Positions 1 to 8,576 of a DNA stretch of 64,000 nt are shown in pieces. Within the stretch, counting starts at the first letter, position 1, and the number at the start of each line of letters is the position of its first letter. The position numbers and the translations under genes were made by a program. The DNA comes from Clostridium niameyense (GTDB lineage Bacteria; Bacillota; Clostridia; Clostridiales; Clostridiaceae), in the NCBI RefSeq assembly GCF_001243045.1, contig NZ_LN849007.1:2136989-2200988 (forward strand). The letters run 5' to 3'. The notes below the pieces were generated by a model that ran no database searches, was not told the DNA's origin, and was given only the letters and a program-made list of their open reading frames with translations.

Positions 1-843
1 TCCCATATCTGTTGGGGATTTATACACAGCTTCTTCCCCTGTTATTTTTTCTATTATTCTTTTAAGTACAGGGAACGTTTCAATATCTCGATTATAATTT
101 ACTGCTATTTTATTATACTCATCAAAATGGAAAGAGTCTATCATATTTACGTCTTTAAGATCTGCTGTTGCAGCTTCATAAGCTATATTTAAAGGATGTT
201 TTAATGGTACATTCCATACTGGGAAAGTTTCAAACTTTGAATATCCTGCAACCTTACCCCTTTTATATTCATGATAAAGTTGGCTAAGACAAGTTGCAAG
301 TTTTCCACTCCCTGGTCCTGGTGCCGTTACTACAACAATAGGTTTGCTTGTTTCAATATATGGATTTTTTCCGTATCCTTCATCACTTACAATAGTATCT
401 ACATCTGTTGGATATCCTTTAGTGGCTCTATGCTTGTATACTTTTATTCCTCTTCTTTCAAGCTTATTTATAAATACTGTAGTAGCTGGTTGTCCATCAT
501 ATCTAGTAATTACTACACTATTTACATCAAGATCATAAGCTCTTAAATCATCAATTAATCTTAAAACTTCTAAATCATAAGTAATGCCGAAATCTCCTCT
601 AATTTTGTTTCTTTCTATATCCCCTGCATATACACAAATAACTATTTCTACCTTTTCTCTTAGTTTATGTAATAATTTTATTTTAGCATTTTCATCGAAA
701 CCAGGTAAAACTCTTTTAGCATGAAGATCAAATAAAAGTTTTCCACCAAATTCTAGATACAACTTATCATAATTATTAACTCTTTCTAAAATATACTTTG
801 ATTGTTCTTCTAAATATTTTTTGTGGTCAAATCCCTTTTTCAT
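1..843 (-). CDS. DUF1846 (UPF0371) protein, 3' end outside window
   Basis: The first 281 codons of a minus-strand gene that continues past the left edge; I translated it from the sequence. It begins [10 protein letters not shown] after a GTGAGGAG ribosome binding site at 850-857. The phrase GPGSGK (about residues 176-181) inside [17 protein letters not shown] is a nucleotide-binding-like loop characteristic of the DUF1846 family, whose full proteins are about 500 residues. The biochemical role of this family is not known to me. It is conserved in clostridia and streptococci. Family assignment is by recalled sequence pattern; the frame is open to the window edge with no disruption. Confidence 0.8.
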   Translation of the reverse strand, partial: MKKGFDHKKYLEEQSKYILERVNNYDKLYLEFGGKLLFDLHAKRVLPGFDENAKIKLLHKLREKVEIVICVYAGDIERNKIRGDFGITYDLEVLRLIDDLRAYDLDVNSVVITRYDGQPATTVFINKLERRGIKVYKHRATKGYPTDVDTIVSDEGYGKNPYIETSKPIVVVTAPGPGSGKLATCLSQLYHEYKRGKVAGYSKFETFPVWNVPLKHPLNIAYEAATADLKDVNMIDSFHFDEYNKIAVNYNRDIETFPVLKRIIEKITGEEAVYKSPTDMG

Positions 844-1195
844 TTTTTTACTCCTCACTATGTAAAATCATTATTATTATGCCCTTATGCTCTTTAAACC
901 GTCCTCTATAAATTTAATTATACAATTTTTTATTATTACATAATTTCATCTCAAAGTAAACATAACTTAAATTTATATTATAAGAATAAATATTGTATTA
1001 ACCTATATATATACTTTTTACTACTGAAAATCTTAGTTTTTCTTTAGAAGGAGGCAAATTCCCCTATCATAAAAAATTTTCCTACATATTATATATGTAT
1101 TTTTTTACTGCAAAATATTATACACATAAAGAAACTATAAATGCTAAAGTAGATGATAAAAATTAGTTGAAATCCTTTAGTCTAAGGCAACTACT
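844..1195. other. intergenic region upstream of DUF1846 gene
   Basis: Very AT-rich, with no intact gene. It must hold the minus-strand promoter of the DUF1846 gene; I could not fix the boxes. A plus-strand GAAGGAGG at about 1047-1054 looks like an orphaned ribosome binding site, perhaps the original start region of the decayed larA gene that follows, although no readable larA N-terminus remains. Confidence 0.4.
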
Positions 1196-1807
1196 TATAA
1201 AACCAATCTTGTTCAAAAAGAAATTGTTGAAAAATCCTTAGATAATCCAATTCGCTCCAAAGGATTAGAGGATTTAGTTAAATGAAGAAAAGTGTGATCA
1301 TAATAAGTAGTGACCATACAAGATCTGTAGCAATTAAAATTATAATTCGTATTCAAAAAAATTAGAAAATCAAATTCAAATATAAGTATTAAAATTTTAG
1401 TAGCAACAGGATTTTATAGAATCACATTTTTTGCAGGATTTTCTGGAGAAAGAAAGAGAGTATTACCTGGAATTGTATCAACTACAACCATTCTAGCAAA
1501 TCATTGTTCTGAATTTATATCAGCTCCTCATGCTAGAACAAGTATGTTAAAGGATAATCCAATCCACAAAGATATAGTATGTGCTACTGTAAATCGCTTT
1601 TATAATAAATGGAGTATTAGATGAAAATAAAAAAATTATATATTCTGTTGCACAAGAATACTAGATAAATTTAAAGTAATCATGGTGACCGATATGTGTG
1701 ATCCTGAAATCATAAAAAATATGCATATGAAACATGCTTATACTTTTGAAGGAAAAGATGCTAAAATAGCAGTTATTCCCGATGGATTAGGAGTAATTGT
1801 AATATGA
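1196..1807 (+). pseudogene. larA: decayed nickel-dependent lactate racemase (LarA family)
   Basis: Three plus-strand frames together spell pieces of a LarA/DUF2088 protein. The first is LVQKEIVEKSLDNPIRSKGL ending in TGA (1208-1285). The second is KKSVIIISSDHTRSV (1284-1330), the conserved SDHTRP region. The third is AGFSGERKRVLPG... TTTILANHCSEF... NPIHKD (1400-1623), and the last is VTDMCDPEIIKNMHMKHA... AVIPDGLGVIVI* (1686-1807). LarA interconverts L- and D-lactate using a nickel-pincer cofactor. Here frameshifts, internal stops and missing blocks between the pieces make it non-functional. Only its order and phrases identify it, but they are distinctive. No intact larBCE maturation genes are seen nearby. 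Confidence 0.75.
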
Positions 1808-1819
1808 AAAGTCCCCTTT

Positions 1820-2722
1820 TTATTCTAATATTTTAAATCTGCAGCAAATAGTAAAAACATTTTCTTTAATATCTGCCTTTATATCACCATTAATTTTTTC
1901 TATTAATACTTTTGCGATAGATAGACCAAGTCCTGTACCCTTACCTGAACGAGTTTTATCTGCCATATAAAATCTATCAAAAATATACTCTACATCTTTT
2001 TTATTTAACTCCTCAGTAGTATTGCTTATTTTTAATAAAATATTATTATTTTCCTCTTTTAAGATAATATCTATATTATCCTTAGCATATTTAATACAAT
2101 TACTTAATAAATTTTCTATTATTCTTTCCAATAATTTTTTATCTGCAATTATAAAAATATTTTTAGTTAAAATTTTTAGATTTGGCTTAATATCTTTACC
2201 AATGAAATCTGAATATTTACCTAATACACTTTCTTTTACTATTCTAGTAATATTTATTTTTTCAAAATTAACTTTATAATCTAAGGATTCTATTAAAGAT
2301 AATTCATAAAAATCATTTAATAAACCCTCTAAGGATTTCGCTCTTTTTTCTGCTATGGATAAATATTCCCTTCGTTCTATTTCATTTATATTATCTAACT
2401 TTAAAAATTGAATGTATCCCACGATTGAAGTCAATGGTGTTCTAAGATCATGAGACATATTAGCTATAATTTGTCTTAAATCATTTTCTAACTTAACTTT
2501 ACTTGCCTCACCTTGCTTCTTTTTATCTATAATTTCATTTATATTTTCAGATAGAACTTCAATTTTTTTATTTAATAATCCTATAGTTATACTTTTATTT
2601 GTATTATTTTTATTTATATATGAAAGTTGTTTTATTAAATTACTTAATTGACTTTCTAAATAAAATAATCTAATACTTAAAATTATTACTAGGATTATTA
2701 AAATTAAAATTAGAAATATCAT
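1820..2722 (-). CDS. sensor histidine kinase, small intramembrane-sensing type
   Basis: A 300-residue membrane histidine kinase. One hydrophobic segment (residues about 2-17) is followed by a coiled linker (20-80), then the HisKA H-box SHDLRTPLTSIVGY with phospho-acceptor His91, the N-box LLSNCIKYAKD, and the G2-type GKGTGLGLSIAK near the C-terminus. There is no extracellular sensor domain. Such kinases usually work with an ABC transporter that senses an antimicrobial peptide or cell-envelope damage. It is the last gene of the minus-strand unit that begins with the response regulator at 7707, so kinase and regulator sit at opposite ends of the five transporter genes. Phosphotransfer to that regulator is inferred from context. 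Confidence 0.9.
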   Translation of the reverse strand: MIFLILILIILVIILSIRLFYLESQLSNLIKQLSYINKNNTNKSITIGLLNKKIEVLSENINEIIDKKKQGEASKVKLENDLRQIIANMSHDLRTPLTSIVGYIQFLKLDNINEIERREYLSIAEKRAKSLEGLLNDFYELSLIESLDYKVNFEKINITRIVKESVLGKYSDFIGKDIKPNLKILTKNIFIIADKKLLERIIENLLSNCIKYAKDNIDIILKEENNNILLKISNTTEELNKKDVEYIFDRFYMADKTRSGKGTGLGLSIAKVLIEKINGDIKADIKENVFTICCRFKILE

Positions 2723-2793
2723 TTTATTTCCTGCCTCTCACCAAGCCCTTTAATATTAATAAAAACTTTAACACTTATTTACCTATATAAAAA

Positions 2794-3534
2794 CTATTTA
2801 ATATCAGACTTATTAAATATATAATTTGTTAATAAAGTATTTATTATTAAAGTTACTAATGCTATTATAATAGCTTGAAAATACTGATTATAAGTAACCT
2901 TATCAATTGATACAACATTAATTTGAAAAAATATGAGTTTATTAAATATATAATTAAGATAAGGTTTTTGTACATTAATCACATTTAAAACTCTATTTAA
3001 AAAATCTAAAGCAATAACAATACCGATAGTTATATAATTTTTAGATAAAAAAGCTGCTAAAACAATAATACTTGCCAAACTAATATATATCAATAATATA
3101 ATTAATAATTTTACTACTAAAGATGCTAAAGAATTGAAATAAATAAACTTACTATTACCATTAATTAATATATCTAAAAGTATCATAATTAAAATGGAAG
3201 AAAACTGAATTGCTAATACTCCGATATAATATGCTATAGATTTCGATAAAAAAATATCTTTTCTTTTATGTCCATAAGATATTAAATTTTTAATATATCC
3301 AGAAGTAAATTCTGTAACTATAAAATCTACAGCAAAAATTCCTACAAGTATATTATTTCCTAAAGAACCTTGCATAAGAAATATATATGATAAAGCCTCT
3401 TCCCCTTGTTTAGATTTTAAATTTGGTGAAAAAATATAAATTACTCCTAATTGAAGAATAGTTAGTGCTATAAAAAAATACAACATTTTAGATTTTTTTA
3501 ATTTATAACATTCAGCCTTTAATAAATTAAGCAT
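2794..3534 (-). CDS. ABC-2 type transporter permease
   Basis: 246 residues starting MLNLLKAECYKLKKSK, the usual start of ABC-2 permeases, with about six hydrophobic segments. It overlaps the end of the ATPase gene at 3527-4450 by 8 bases, so the two are translationally coupled and probably form one transporter. In LanFEG/BcrAB-type exporters such subunits remove lantibiotics or bacitracin-like peptides from the membrane. The substrate here cannot be read from sequence. Confidence 0.85.
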   Translation of the reverse strand: MLNLLKAECYKLKKSKMLYFFIALTILQLGVIYIFSPNLKSKQGEEALSYIFLMQGSLGNNILVGIFAVDFIVTEFTSGYIKNLISYGHKRKDIFLSKSIAYYIGVLAIQFSSILIMILLDILINGNSKFIYFNSLASLVVKLLIILLIYISLASIIVLAAFLSKNYITIGIVIALDFLNRVLNVINVQKPYLNYIFNKLIFFQINVVSIDKVTYNQYFQAIIIALVTLIINTLLTNYIFNKSDIK

Positions 3535-4450
3535 TCTTAAATCTCCCTATAACTTTAGAAAAATATGCCTCCAAATCTTCCCCTTTAGGCATAATTTCTT
3601 TTACAGTTACCCCTTCTTTTACAAGTATTTCTATAACTTTTTCTGTTTCATCTATATAATCGTATAATTTTATTACATTATTAGGTAAAACATCAAAATT
3701 TAAAGTATTTAACTTTTTATTTATCACTACTGCGGCCTTACCAGTATCACCTGTTTTAATATGAATAAATTTTTTTGTTCTGCTCTTTAACTCATCTAAA
3801 GATATTTCTTCTATTAATTTCCCATCATGAATTATGCCATAATAATTTGCGATATGGTAAAGTTCACCTAATATATGACTAGATATAAGTATAGTTACCC
3901 CATACTCTATATTTATTTTCTTTAATAATTCCCTCAGTTTTATTATTCCTCTAGGATCTAACCCATTAATTGGCTCATCCAAAATTAAAAATTCTGGTTC
4001 TCCAAGTAATGTCATAGCTATAGATAATCTTTGTTTATTTCCTAAAGATAAAAATTTTACTTTTTTATCATTCACATTTTTTAATTGAACTTTTTTTAGA
4101 GCTTCCTCTATACAATCATTCCCTGGTATACCCTTTTGAATTTTATTAATATATATATTTTCATAAACAGTCTTATTTTCATAAAGAGCTGGATTTTCTA
4201 TAACTACACCCATTCTACTTCTACCTTGCCCTATTTTTTCCTCTTCATATTCTCCAAAAATTTCAATGCTACCACTATCTATCTTATAAAGCCCTGATAT
4301 TACTTTTAATAAACTACTTTTTCCCGCTCCATTCAAACCTATAAGTCCATAAATTTGTCCTTTTTTTATATTCATATTAATATTATCAAGTATATTTATA
4401 TCTTTAATTTTTTTGGTAGCATTAATTAGCTTTAATACCTCATCTGCCAT
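3527..4450 (-). CDS. ABC transporter ATP-binding protein (peptide exporter type)
   Basis: 307 residues from ATG at 4450, chosen because GGAGGAAA stands about 10 bases upstream; a longer open frame to 4504 lacks this. Walker A GLNGAGKS (residues 38-45), signature LSLGNKQRL, Walker B FLILDEPINGLDP and the switch histidine in ILISSHILGEL are intact. This is the DrrA/BcrA/LanF class of ATPase. It is coupled by overlap to the permease that follows and probably energises that permease, making a second transporter beside the 5980-6882 ATPase with its two permeases. Confidence 0.9.
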   Translation of the reverse strand: MADEVLKLINATKKIKDINILDNINMNIKKGQIYGLIGLNGAGKSSLLKVISGLYKIDSGSIEIFGEYEEEKIGQGRSRMGVVIENPALYENKTVYENIYINKIQKGIPGNDCIEEALKKVQLKNVNDKKVKFLSLGNKQRLSIAMTLLGEPEFLILDEPINGLDPRGIIKLRELLKKINIEYGVTILISSHILGELYHIANYYGIIHDGKLIEEISLDELKSRTKKFIHIKTGDTGKAAVVINKKLNTLNFDVLPNNVIKLYDYIDETEKVIEILVKEGVTVKEIMPKGEDLEAYFSKVIGRFKNA

Positions 4451-4507
4451 AATATAAATTTCCTCCAAAGCATTATAGTTATTGTTTATTAACTCTATAA
4501 GCAAATG

Positions 4508-5200
4508 TTATATATCTTTTTTATTAATTATAGCACAATACATTGATAAAAATATTAATCCATAAATTATCATTAGTATAGATTGCTTCCCAGTATAATT
4601 ACCTAAATAAAAACCTGTATTAACTATATAAAAAGGTGAATTTTCTATAATATTTCTGATTAATTGGCTTTTTATAAATATTAAAGCTTGACTTAACATG
4701 ATTAATGTTAAATCAAAATATAATATATAGGAGATAACCCCTGTAATTATTGTACTAGACGTAATGGATGAAACTAATAATATAAAAGATCCTAAAGTAA
4801 ATGCATAAATAATAAAAGCATAAAAATTATTTAAAAATACTTCTTTATTAAAACTATTAGATAAAATTAAAGTTATTTCATAAAATATAAAACTTATTAT
4901 ATTTATGTATATAAACTTTATTAATTTAGAAGTCATAATTTCACTTCTTGTAAATATACCTGTAAATATTATTTTATCTGTTTTATTAGTAAATTCTTCA
5001 GTTAATGAAACACTATAATTTGCTAAAATAACATAAGAAATTACCTTTAAAAGCATTGCAGGAACCGTGTTAATTTTTTCTTTTGTAATAATTATACTTA
5101 AAAATAAAATTCCCATTATAATTATTAAAGAAAGTATTAATTTTTTTAAAAAACCTTTTTTGTTTATTTCTAAACCTATAATAGATAAAATTCTTTCCAT
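4508..5200 (-). CDS. ABC transporter permease, ABC-2 family
   Basis: 230 residues from ATG at 5200, preceded by AAAAGGAG; the frame stays open to 5227 but without a ribosome site. There are about six hydrophobic segments and a cytosolic stretch with FTGIFTRSEI. The same phrase, FSGIFSRVEI, occurs in the next gene upstream (5238-5978), so the two permeases are diverged copies and probably form the heterodimeric membrane part driven by the 5980-6882 ATPase, as LanE and LanG do in lantibiotic immunity exporters. The substrate is unknown. Confidence 0.82.
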   Translation of the reverse strand: MERILSIIGLEINKKGFLKKLILSLIIIMGILFLSIIITKEKINTVPAMLLKVISYVILANYSVSLTEEFTNKTDKIIFTGIFTRSEIMTSKLIKFIYINIISFIFYEITLILSNSFNKEVFLNNFYAFIIYAFTLGSFILLVSSITSSTIITGVISYILYFDLTLIMLSQALIFIKSQLIRNIIENSPFYIVNTGFYLGNYTGKQSILMIIYGLIFLSMYCAIINKKDI

Positions 5201-5237
5201 AAATATTCTCCTTTTGATATATAGCATAATAACTTAT

Positions 5238-5978
5238 TTATTTTATTTCCCTTCTATTCATAATAATAATAGATGCTATAAAAAATATTAATGCCCAAAC
5301 TATATTTATAATTAATGAATTCTTATTAAAATATCCTTGAGTTAATTCCATAGAACTATAAAAAGGTGTTTTCATATAAAGGGAAAATCTTTCTGCAAAT
5401 TCTGGTTTTCTATGAACAAGCATTACTATTGCGGATGTATAAAAATTTATCATGCTAAACATTAATATATAAAATAAAATAGATTTTTTATCATTAAATT
5501 TTATAGAAATTATAAACAGCATTATACTTCCCATGCAAAATGTTATTACAACATAAACAATAAATAATTGTAAATGATCAAAATTTAAAAATCCTGAAAT
5601 TCCTATATTTTTATACAATATAAAAGCTGCTAATAAATTATTTATCTCTACTATTAAAAAAAATAAAACTCCTAAAATTAACAAACCAATTCCTTTAGAT
5701 AACATTATTTCTACTCTACTAAAAATTCCACTAAAAACTGTTTTTGATGAATTAGATTTTATATCATCTCTAAGCATTGAAACTGTTGAATATAATATAA
5801 TCACATATAAAAAGCGCCCAATTTCAAAGGAATAACCTAAAAGAGTGTATTTTGATGGATGAACTAATAAAATCCATAATAGAGAATAAACAAAAGCTAA
5901 AGACACTCCTAATAAAAATTTTTTTGAATTAATAATATTTTTAACATTAAACCAAGATATTTTTAATAATCTACTCAT
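5238..5978 (-). CDS. ABC transporter permease, ABC-2 family
   Basis: 246 residues, about six membrane segments, starting MSRLLKISWFNVKNI. The cytosolic phrase FSGIFSRVEIMLSKG matches that of the downstream permease (4508-5200), pointing to paralogous halves of one transporter. It begins 1 base after the stop of its ATPase partner. It probably forms the membrane channel of a peptide-export or immunity transporter; this role is inferred from family and neighbours. Confidence 0.85.
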   Translation of the reverse strand: MSRLLKISWFNVKNIINSKKFLLGVSLAFVYSLLWILLVHPSKYTLLGYSFEIGRFLYVIILYSTVSMLRDDIKSNSSKTVFSGIFSRVEIMLSKGIGLLILGVLFFLIVEINNLLAAFILYKNIGISGFLNFDHLQLFIVYVVITFCMGSIMLFIISIKFNDKKSILFYILMFSMINFYTSAIVMLVHRKPEFAERFSLYMKTPFYSSMELTQGYFNKNSLIINIVWALIFFIASIIIMNRREIK

Positions 5979-5979
5979 T

Positions 5980-6882
5980 TTATTTTTCCTCCATAGTTTT
6001 TAAATATTTTTCTTCTAAACTTTCTTTTACCTCATACACTCCCCTAAGAGGTATATTTTCTCTACCTATATTTAAAACCAAATCATCTAAATTTTTAGGG
6101 TTTATTTCAAGTTGTAGTTTATCCTCACCCAATATTTTATAATTATAATTTTTCTTATTAAAAAATATTTTTAATTCCTCTAATTTACTTGTTACAAAAG
6201 CCATATTAATTGTGTCTTTATTTTCTTTTTTCAAACTTTCAAATTTAATTATTTTTCCTTTTTGTATGAATGCAACTTTGTCACAAATCAATTCTATTTC
6301 TGAAAGAATATGACTGGATATAAGTATAGCGGTTTTCTTTTCCCTTGCTATATATTTTATGAATTCTCTTAATTGAGGTACTATAGCTGGATCTAATCCA
6401 TTAGTAGGTTCATCTAATATTAATACTTTTGGATAAGACAAAACTGCTTGAGCCACTCCCAATCTTTGTTTCATTCCTAAAGAATAATTTTTTGCTTTTT
6501 TATTTATATACTCTCTTATACCCAGTCTATCTATTATTTCATTTAGTTCATCTTTATCTTTTAATCCAGATATTTCTGAAAAAAATAATAAATTTTCATA
6601 ACCTGTTAATTCTGGATAAAATCCTGGAGTTTCAATTACACATCCTATTTGTTTTGTATCATATTTTTTATTTGTTTTTATATTTTCATTATTTATATAA
6701 ACATCTCCATCATATTTTTTTATAAGTCTTGCAATAATCTTCATTAAAGTAGTTTTTCCTGCTCCATTAGGTCCTACAAGACCTATAATTTCTCCTTGAT
6801 TTATGGATAAATTAACCTTATTTAATACAATTTGTTCTCTGTAGGTTTTAGTAACATTACTAATTTTTAAAAATTCTCTCAT
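5980..6882 (-). CDS. ABC transporter ATP-binding protein (LanF/BcrA type)
   Basis: 300 residues with Walker A GPNGAGKT (37-44), signature YSLGMKQRL, Walker B VLILDEPTNGLDP and the switch histidine in ILISSHILSE. It is the first transporter gene after a 129-base gap that carries three spaced CTTAA repeats and a likely -10 box, so its expression is probably switched by the response regulator encoded just upstream. It is followed without a gap by two paralogous permeases. The C-terminal 80 residues are of the type that contacts permease partners in multidrug and bacitracin ABC-2 exporters. Confidence 0.9.
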   Translation of the reverse strand: MREFLKISNVTKTYREQIVLNKVNLSINQGEIIGLVGPNGAGKTTLMKIIARLIKKYDGDVYINNENIKTNKKYDTKQIGCVIETPGFYPELTGYENLLFFSEISGLKDKDELNEIIDRLGIREYINKKAKNYSLGMKQRLGVAQAVLSYPKVLILDEPTNGLDPAIVPQLREFIKYIAREKKTAILISSHILSEIELICDKVAFIQKGKIIKFESLKKENKDTINMAFVTSKLEELKIFFNKKNYNYKILGEDKLQLEINPKNLDDLVLNIGRENIPLRGVYEVKESLEEKYLKTMEEK

Positions 6883-6916
6883 AAATAATCTCTCCTTATT
6901 TTCAACTCTGAGATTA

Positions 6917-6969
6917 TTTTATAATTGGTAACATAAAAAAACTTAAAGAAATCCTTAAGAAAACCTTAA
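6917..6969 (-). promoter_or_regulatory. candidate response-regulator box and promoter of the ABC operon
   Basis: CTTAA occurs at 6942-6946, 6954-6958 and 6965-6969 (plus-strand reading; TTAAG on the transcribed sense strand), that is at 11-12 base intervals, the spacing OmpR-family regulators bind. About 18 bases downstream in the direction of transcription lies TATAAA (about 6917-6922), a plausible -10 box; the repeats occupy the -35 position, as expected for an activated promoter. An inverted CTTTAAG at 6977-6983 adds to the array. Confidence 0.5.
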
Positions 6970-7011
6970 ATACATTCTTTAAGTTTAATATCTATTTTTA
7001 TAAAAAATTAT

Positions 7012-7707
7012 CTATTCTTTTAATTTGTAACCCATTCCCCATATAGTTTCTATATATTCTTCGTTAGGATTAGCTTTATGTAATTTATTTCTTAAATTGC
7101 TCATATGAACATTTACTGTATTATCATCCCCAAAATATTCTTCTCTCCAAACACTTTCAAATAAATTTTCTTTAGAAAAAATCTTCTTAGGATAACTTAA
7201 AAGTAGTTCTAGTATTAAAAATTCTTTTACAGTAACAATTATTTTTTTATTATTTACATAAACTTCTTTAGTATCTTTATTCAAATTTATATCTTTATAA
7301 ATTAAATTATTTTTTAATTGCTTGTTACTATTAAATTTAATATATCTTCTTATATTTGAATAAACTCTAGCAAATAATTCCTCTATATCAAAAGGTTTAG
7401 TAATATAGTCATCTGCACCTAACTTCAATAAATTAATTTTATCATTTTTATCAACTTTAGCTGAGATAATAATTATAGGCATTTCCTCAGTTTTCCTTAT
7501 ATTTTGTATAAGTTCTTCCCCTGTAATACCAGGTAGCATCAAATCAAGCAAAATCAAATGAAATTCATCATTTTTAATATGGAGCATAGCTTCTGTACCG
7601 GAATATGCTTGTACAACATTATAATTATTTTTTTTCATTAATTTAGTAAGCATTGTATTTATGTCGTTATCATCTTCTACTACTAATATATTAATATTTT
7701 TATCCAT
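7012..7707 (-). CDS. OmpR-family response regulator
   Basis: 231 residues. The receiver domain carries the acidic pocket EDD (residues 11-13), phospho-acceptor Asp55 in LLDLMLPG and Lys104 in YITKPF. The C-terminal winged helix has the family's SNLRNKL and ETIWGMGYKL phrases. It heads the transporter unit that ends with the histidine kinase at 1820, and the repeats at 6942-6969 between this gene and the first ATPase are its likely target. Inferred role: induction of the two ABC transporters in response to a membrane-active compound. Confidence 0.92.
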   Translation of the reverse strand: MDKNINILVVEDDNDINTMLTKLMKKNNYNVVQAYSGTEAMLHIKNDEFHLILLDLMLPGITGEELIQNIRKTEEMPIIIISAKVDKNDKINLLKLGADDYITKPFDIEELFARVYSNIRRYIKFNSNKQLKNNLIYKDINLNKDTKEVYVNNKKIIVTVKEFLILELLLSYPKKIFSKENLFESVWREEYFGDDNTVNVHMSNLRNKLHKANPNEEYIETIWGMGYKLKE

Positions 7708-7887
7708 AAATAAGATTTAATAAGAATTAAAAATATATTCTTATTAAAATTAACACCCCTTTTATTTTATTTTTTTATAAATTCTATAATTTATTTCTAT
7801 AGTTATTTTATAAAATTATATATAAAAGCTACTATTTTATGTTTTTTATTCTTTAATTCTAATAAATAAATTTCTATATTTTTATAC

Positions 7888-7931
7888 AAAAAAATATTGG
7901 CATAATACCTATAAAAATATTATACCAATAT
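7888..7931 (-). terminator. terminator of pbuX-xpt
   Basis: On the minus strand ATATTGGTATAAT pairs with ATTATGCCAATAT, followed by TTTTTTT. It lies about 50 bases after the xpt stop. The rest of 7708-7982 is AT-rich and must hold the response-regulator promoter, which I could not place. Confidence 0.75.
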
Positions 7932-7982
7932 CTCAAAATATTTTAATTAAAAATCTTTAATTAAAATTTTTTATTTTATTAT

Positions 7983-8555
7983 CTATTTTACAAACTCAAT
8001 TAAATCTTTTCCAAGCTTATCTATACGTGCTAAGGAATATACATCATATCCTAGATTTTCTAATTTATTACGACCAGGTTGAAAAGATTTCTCTATAACA
8101 ATTCCTATTCCTGCAACTTTAGCTCCCGCTTCTTCAACTAATCTAGCTGCTCCTAAAGCTGCTTCTCCATTTGCTAAAAAGTCATCTATAATTAATATAT
8201 TATCTTCCTCACTAATATATTTTTTAGATAATGTTAATTCATAGTCTGATCCCTTTGTAAAAGAATGTACTGTTGTTTGATAAACTTCACCACTTAAAAT
8301 TTTTGAAGTTTGTTTTTTTAATGTTACCATAGGTAAATTCATTTGAATTGCTGTCATAACAGTTGGAGCAATTCCTGAACTTTCTATTGTAAATATCTTT
8401 GTAACATTGTGTTCTTTAAAATAATTTTTAAAATAAGTACCCATTTCATACATTAATTCTGGGTCTACTTGATGATTTAAAAAAGAATCAACTTTTAATA
8501 CTGTTTCTGATAATGCACGTCCATCCTCTAAAATACGCTTTTGTAACTTTTCCAT
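7983..8555 (-). CDS. xpt: xanthine phosphoribosyltransferase
   Basis: 190 residues, full length for Xpt. It makes XMP from xanthine and PRPP in purine salvage. The PRPP-binding loop [14 protein letters not shown] (residues 120-133) and the N-terminal [13 protein letters not shown] are characteristic. It sits 21 bases behind pbuX with its own GAGGTGAT ribosome site, so both are under the guanine riboswitch upstream: import and conversion of xanthine fall together when guanine is plentiful. Confidence 0.96.
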   Translation of the reverse strand: MEKLQKRILEDGRALSETVLKVDSFLNHQVDPELMYEMGTYFKNYFKEHNVTKIFTIESSGIAPTVMTAIQMNLPMVTLKKQTSKILSGEVYQTTVHSFTKGSDYELTLSKKYISEEDNILIIDDFLANGEAALGAARLVEEAGAKVAGIGIVIEKSFQPGRNKLENLGYDVYSLARIDKLGKDLIEFVK

Positions 8556-8576
8556 TATATCACCTCATAAATTTTC

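Noticed and set aside
271-546. 91-codon plus-strand open frame at the left edge
   Set aside because: It is antisense to the DUF1846 gene, whose minus-strand frame is open and has family motifs.
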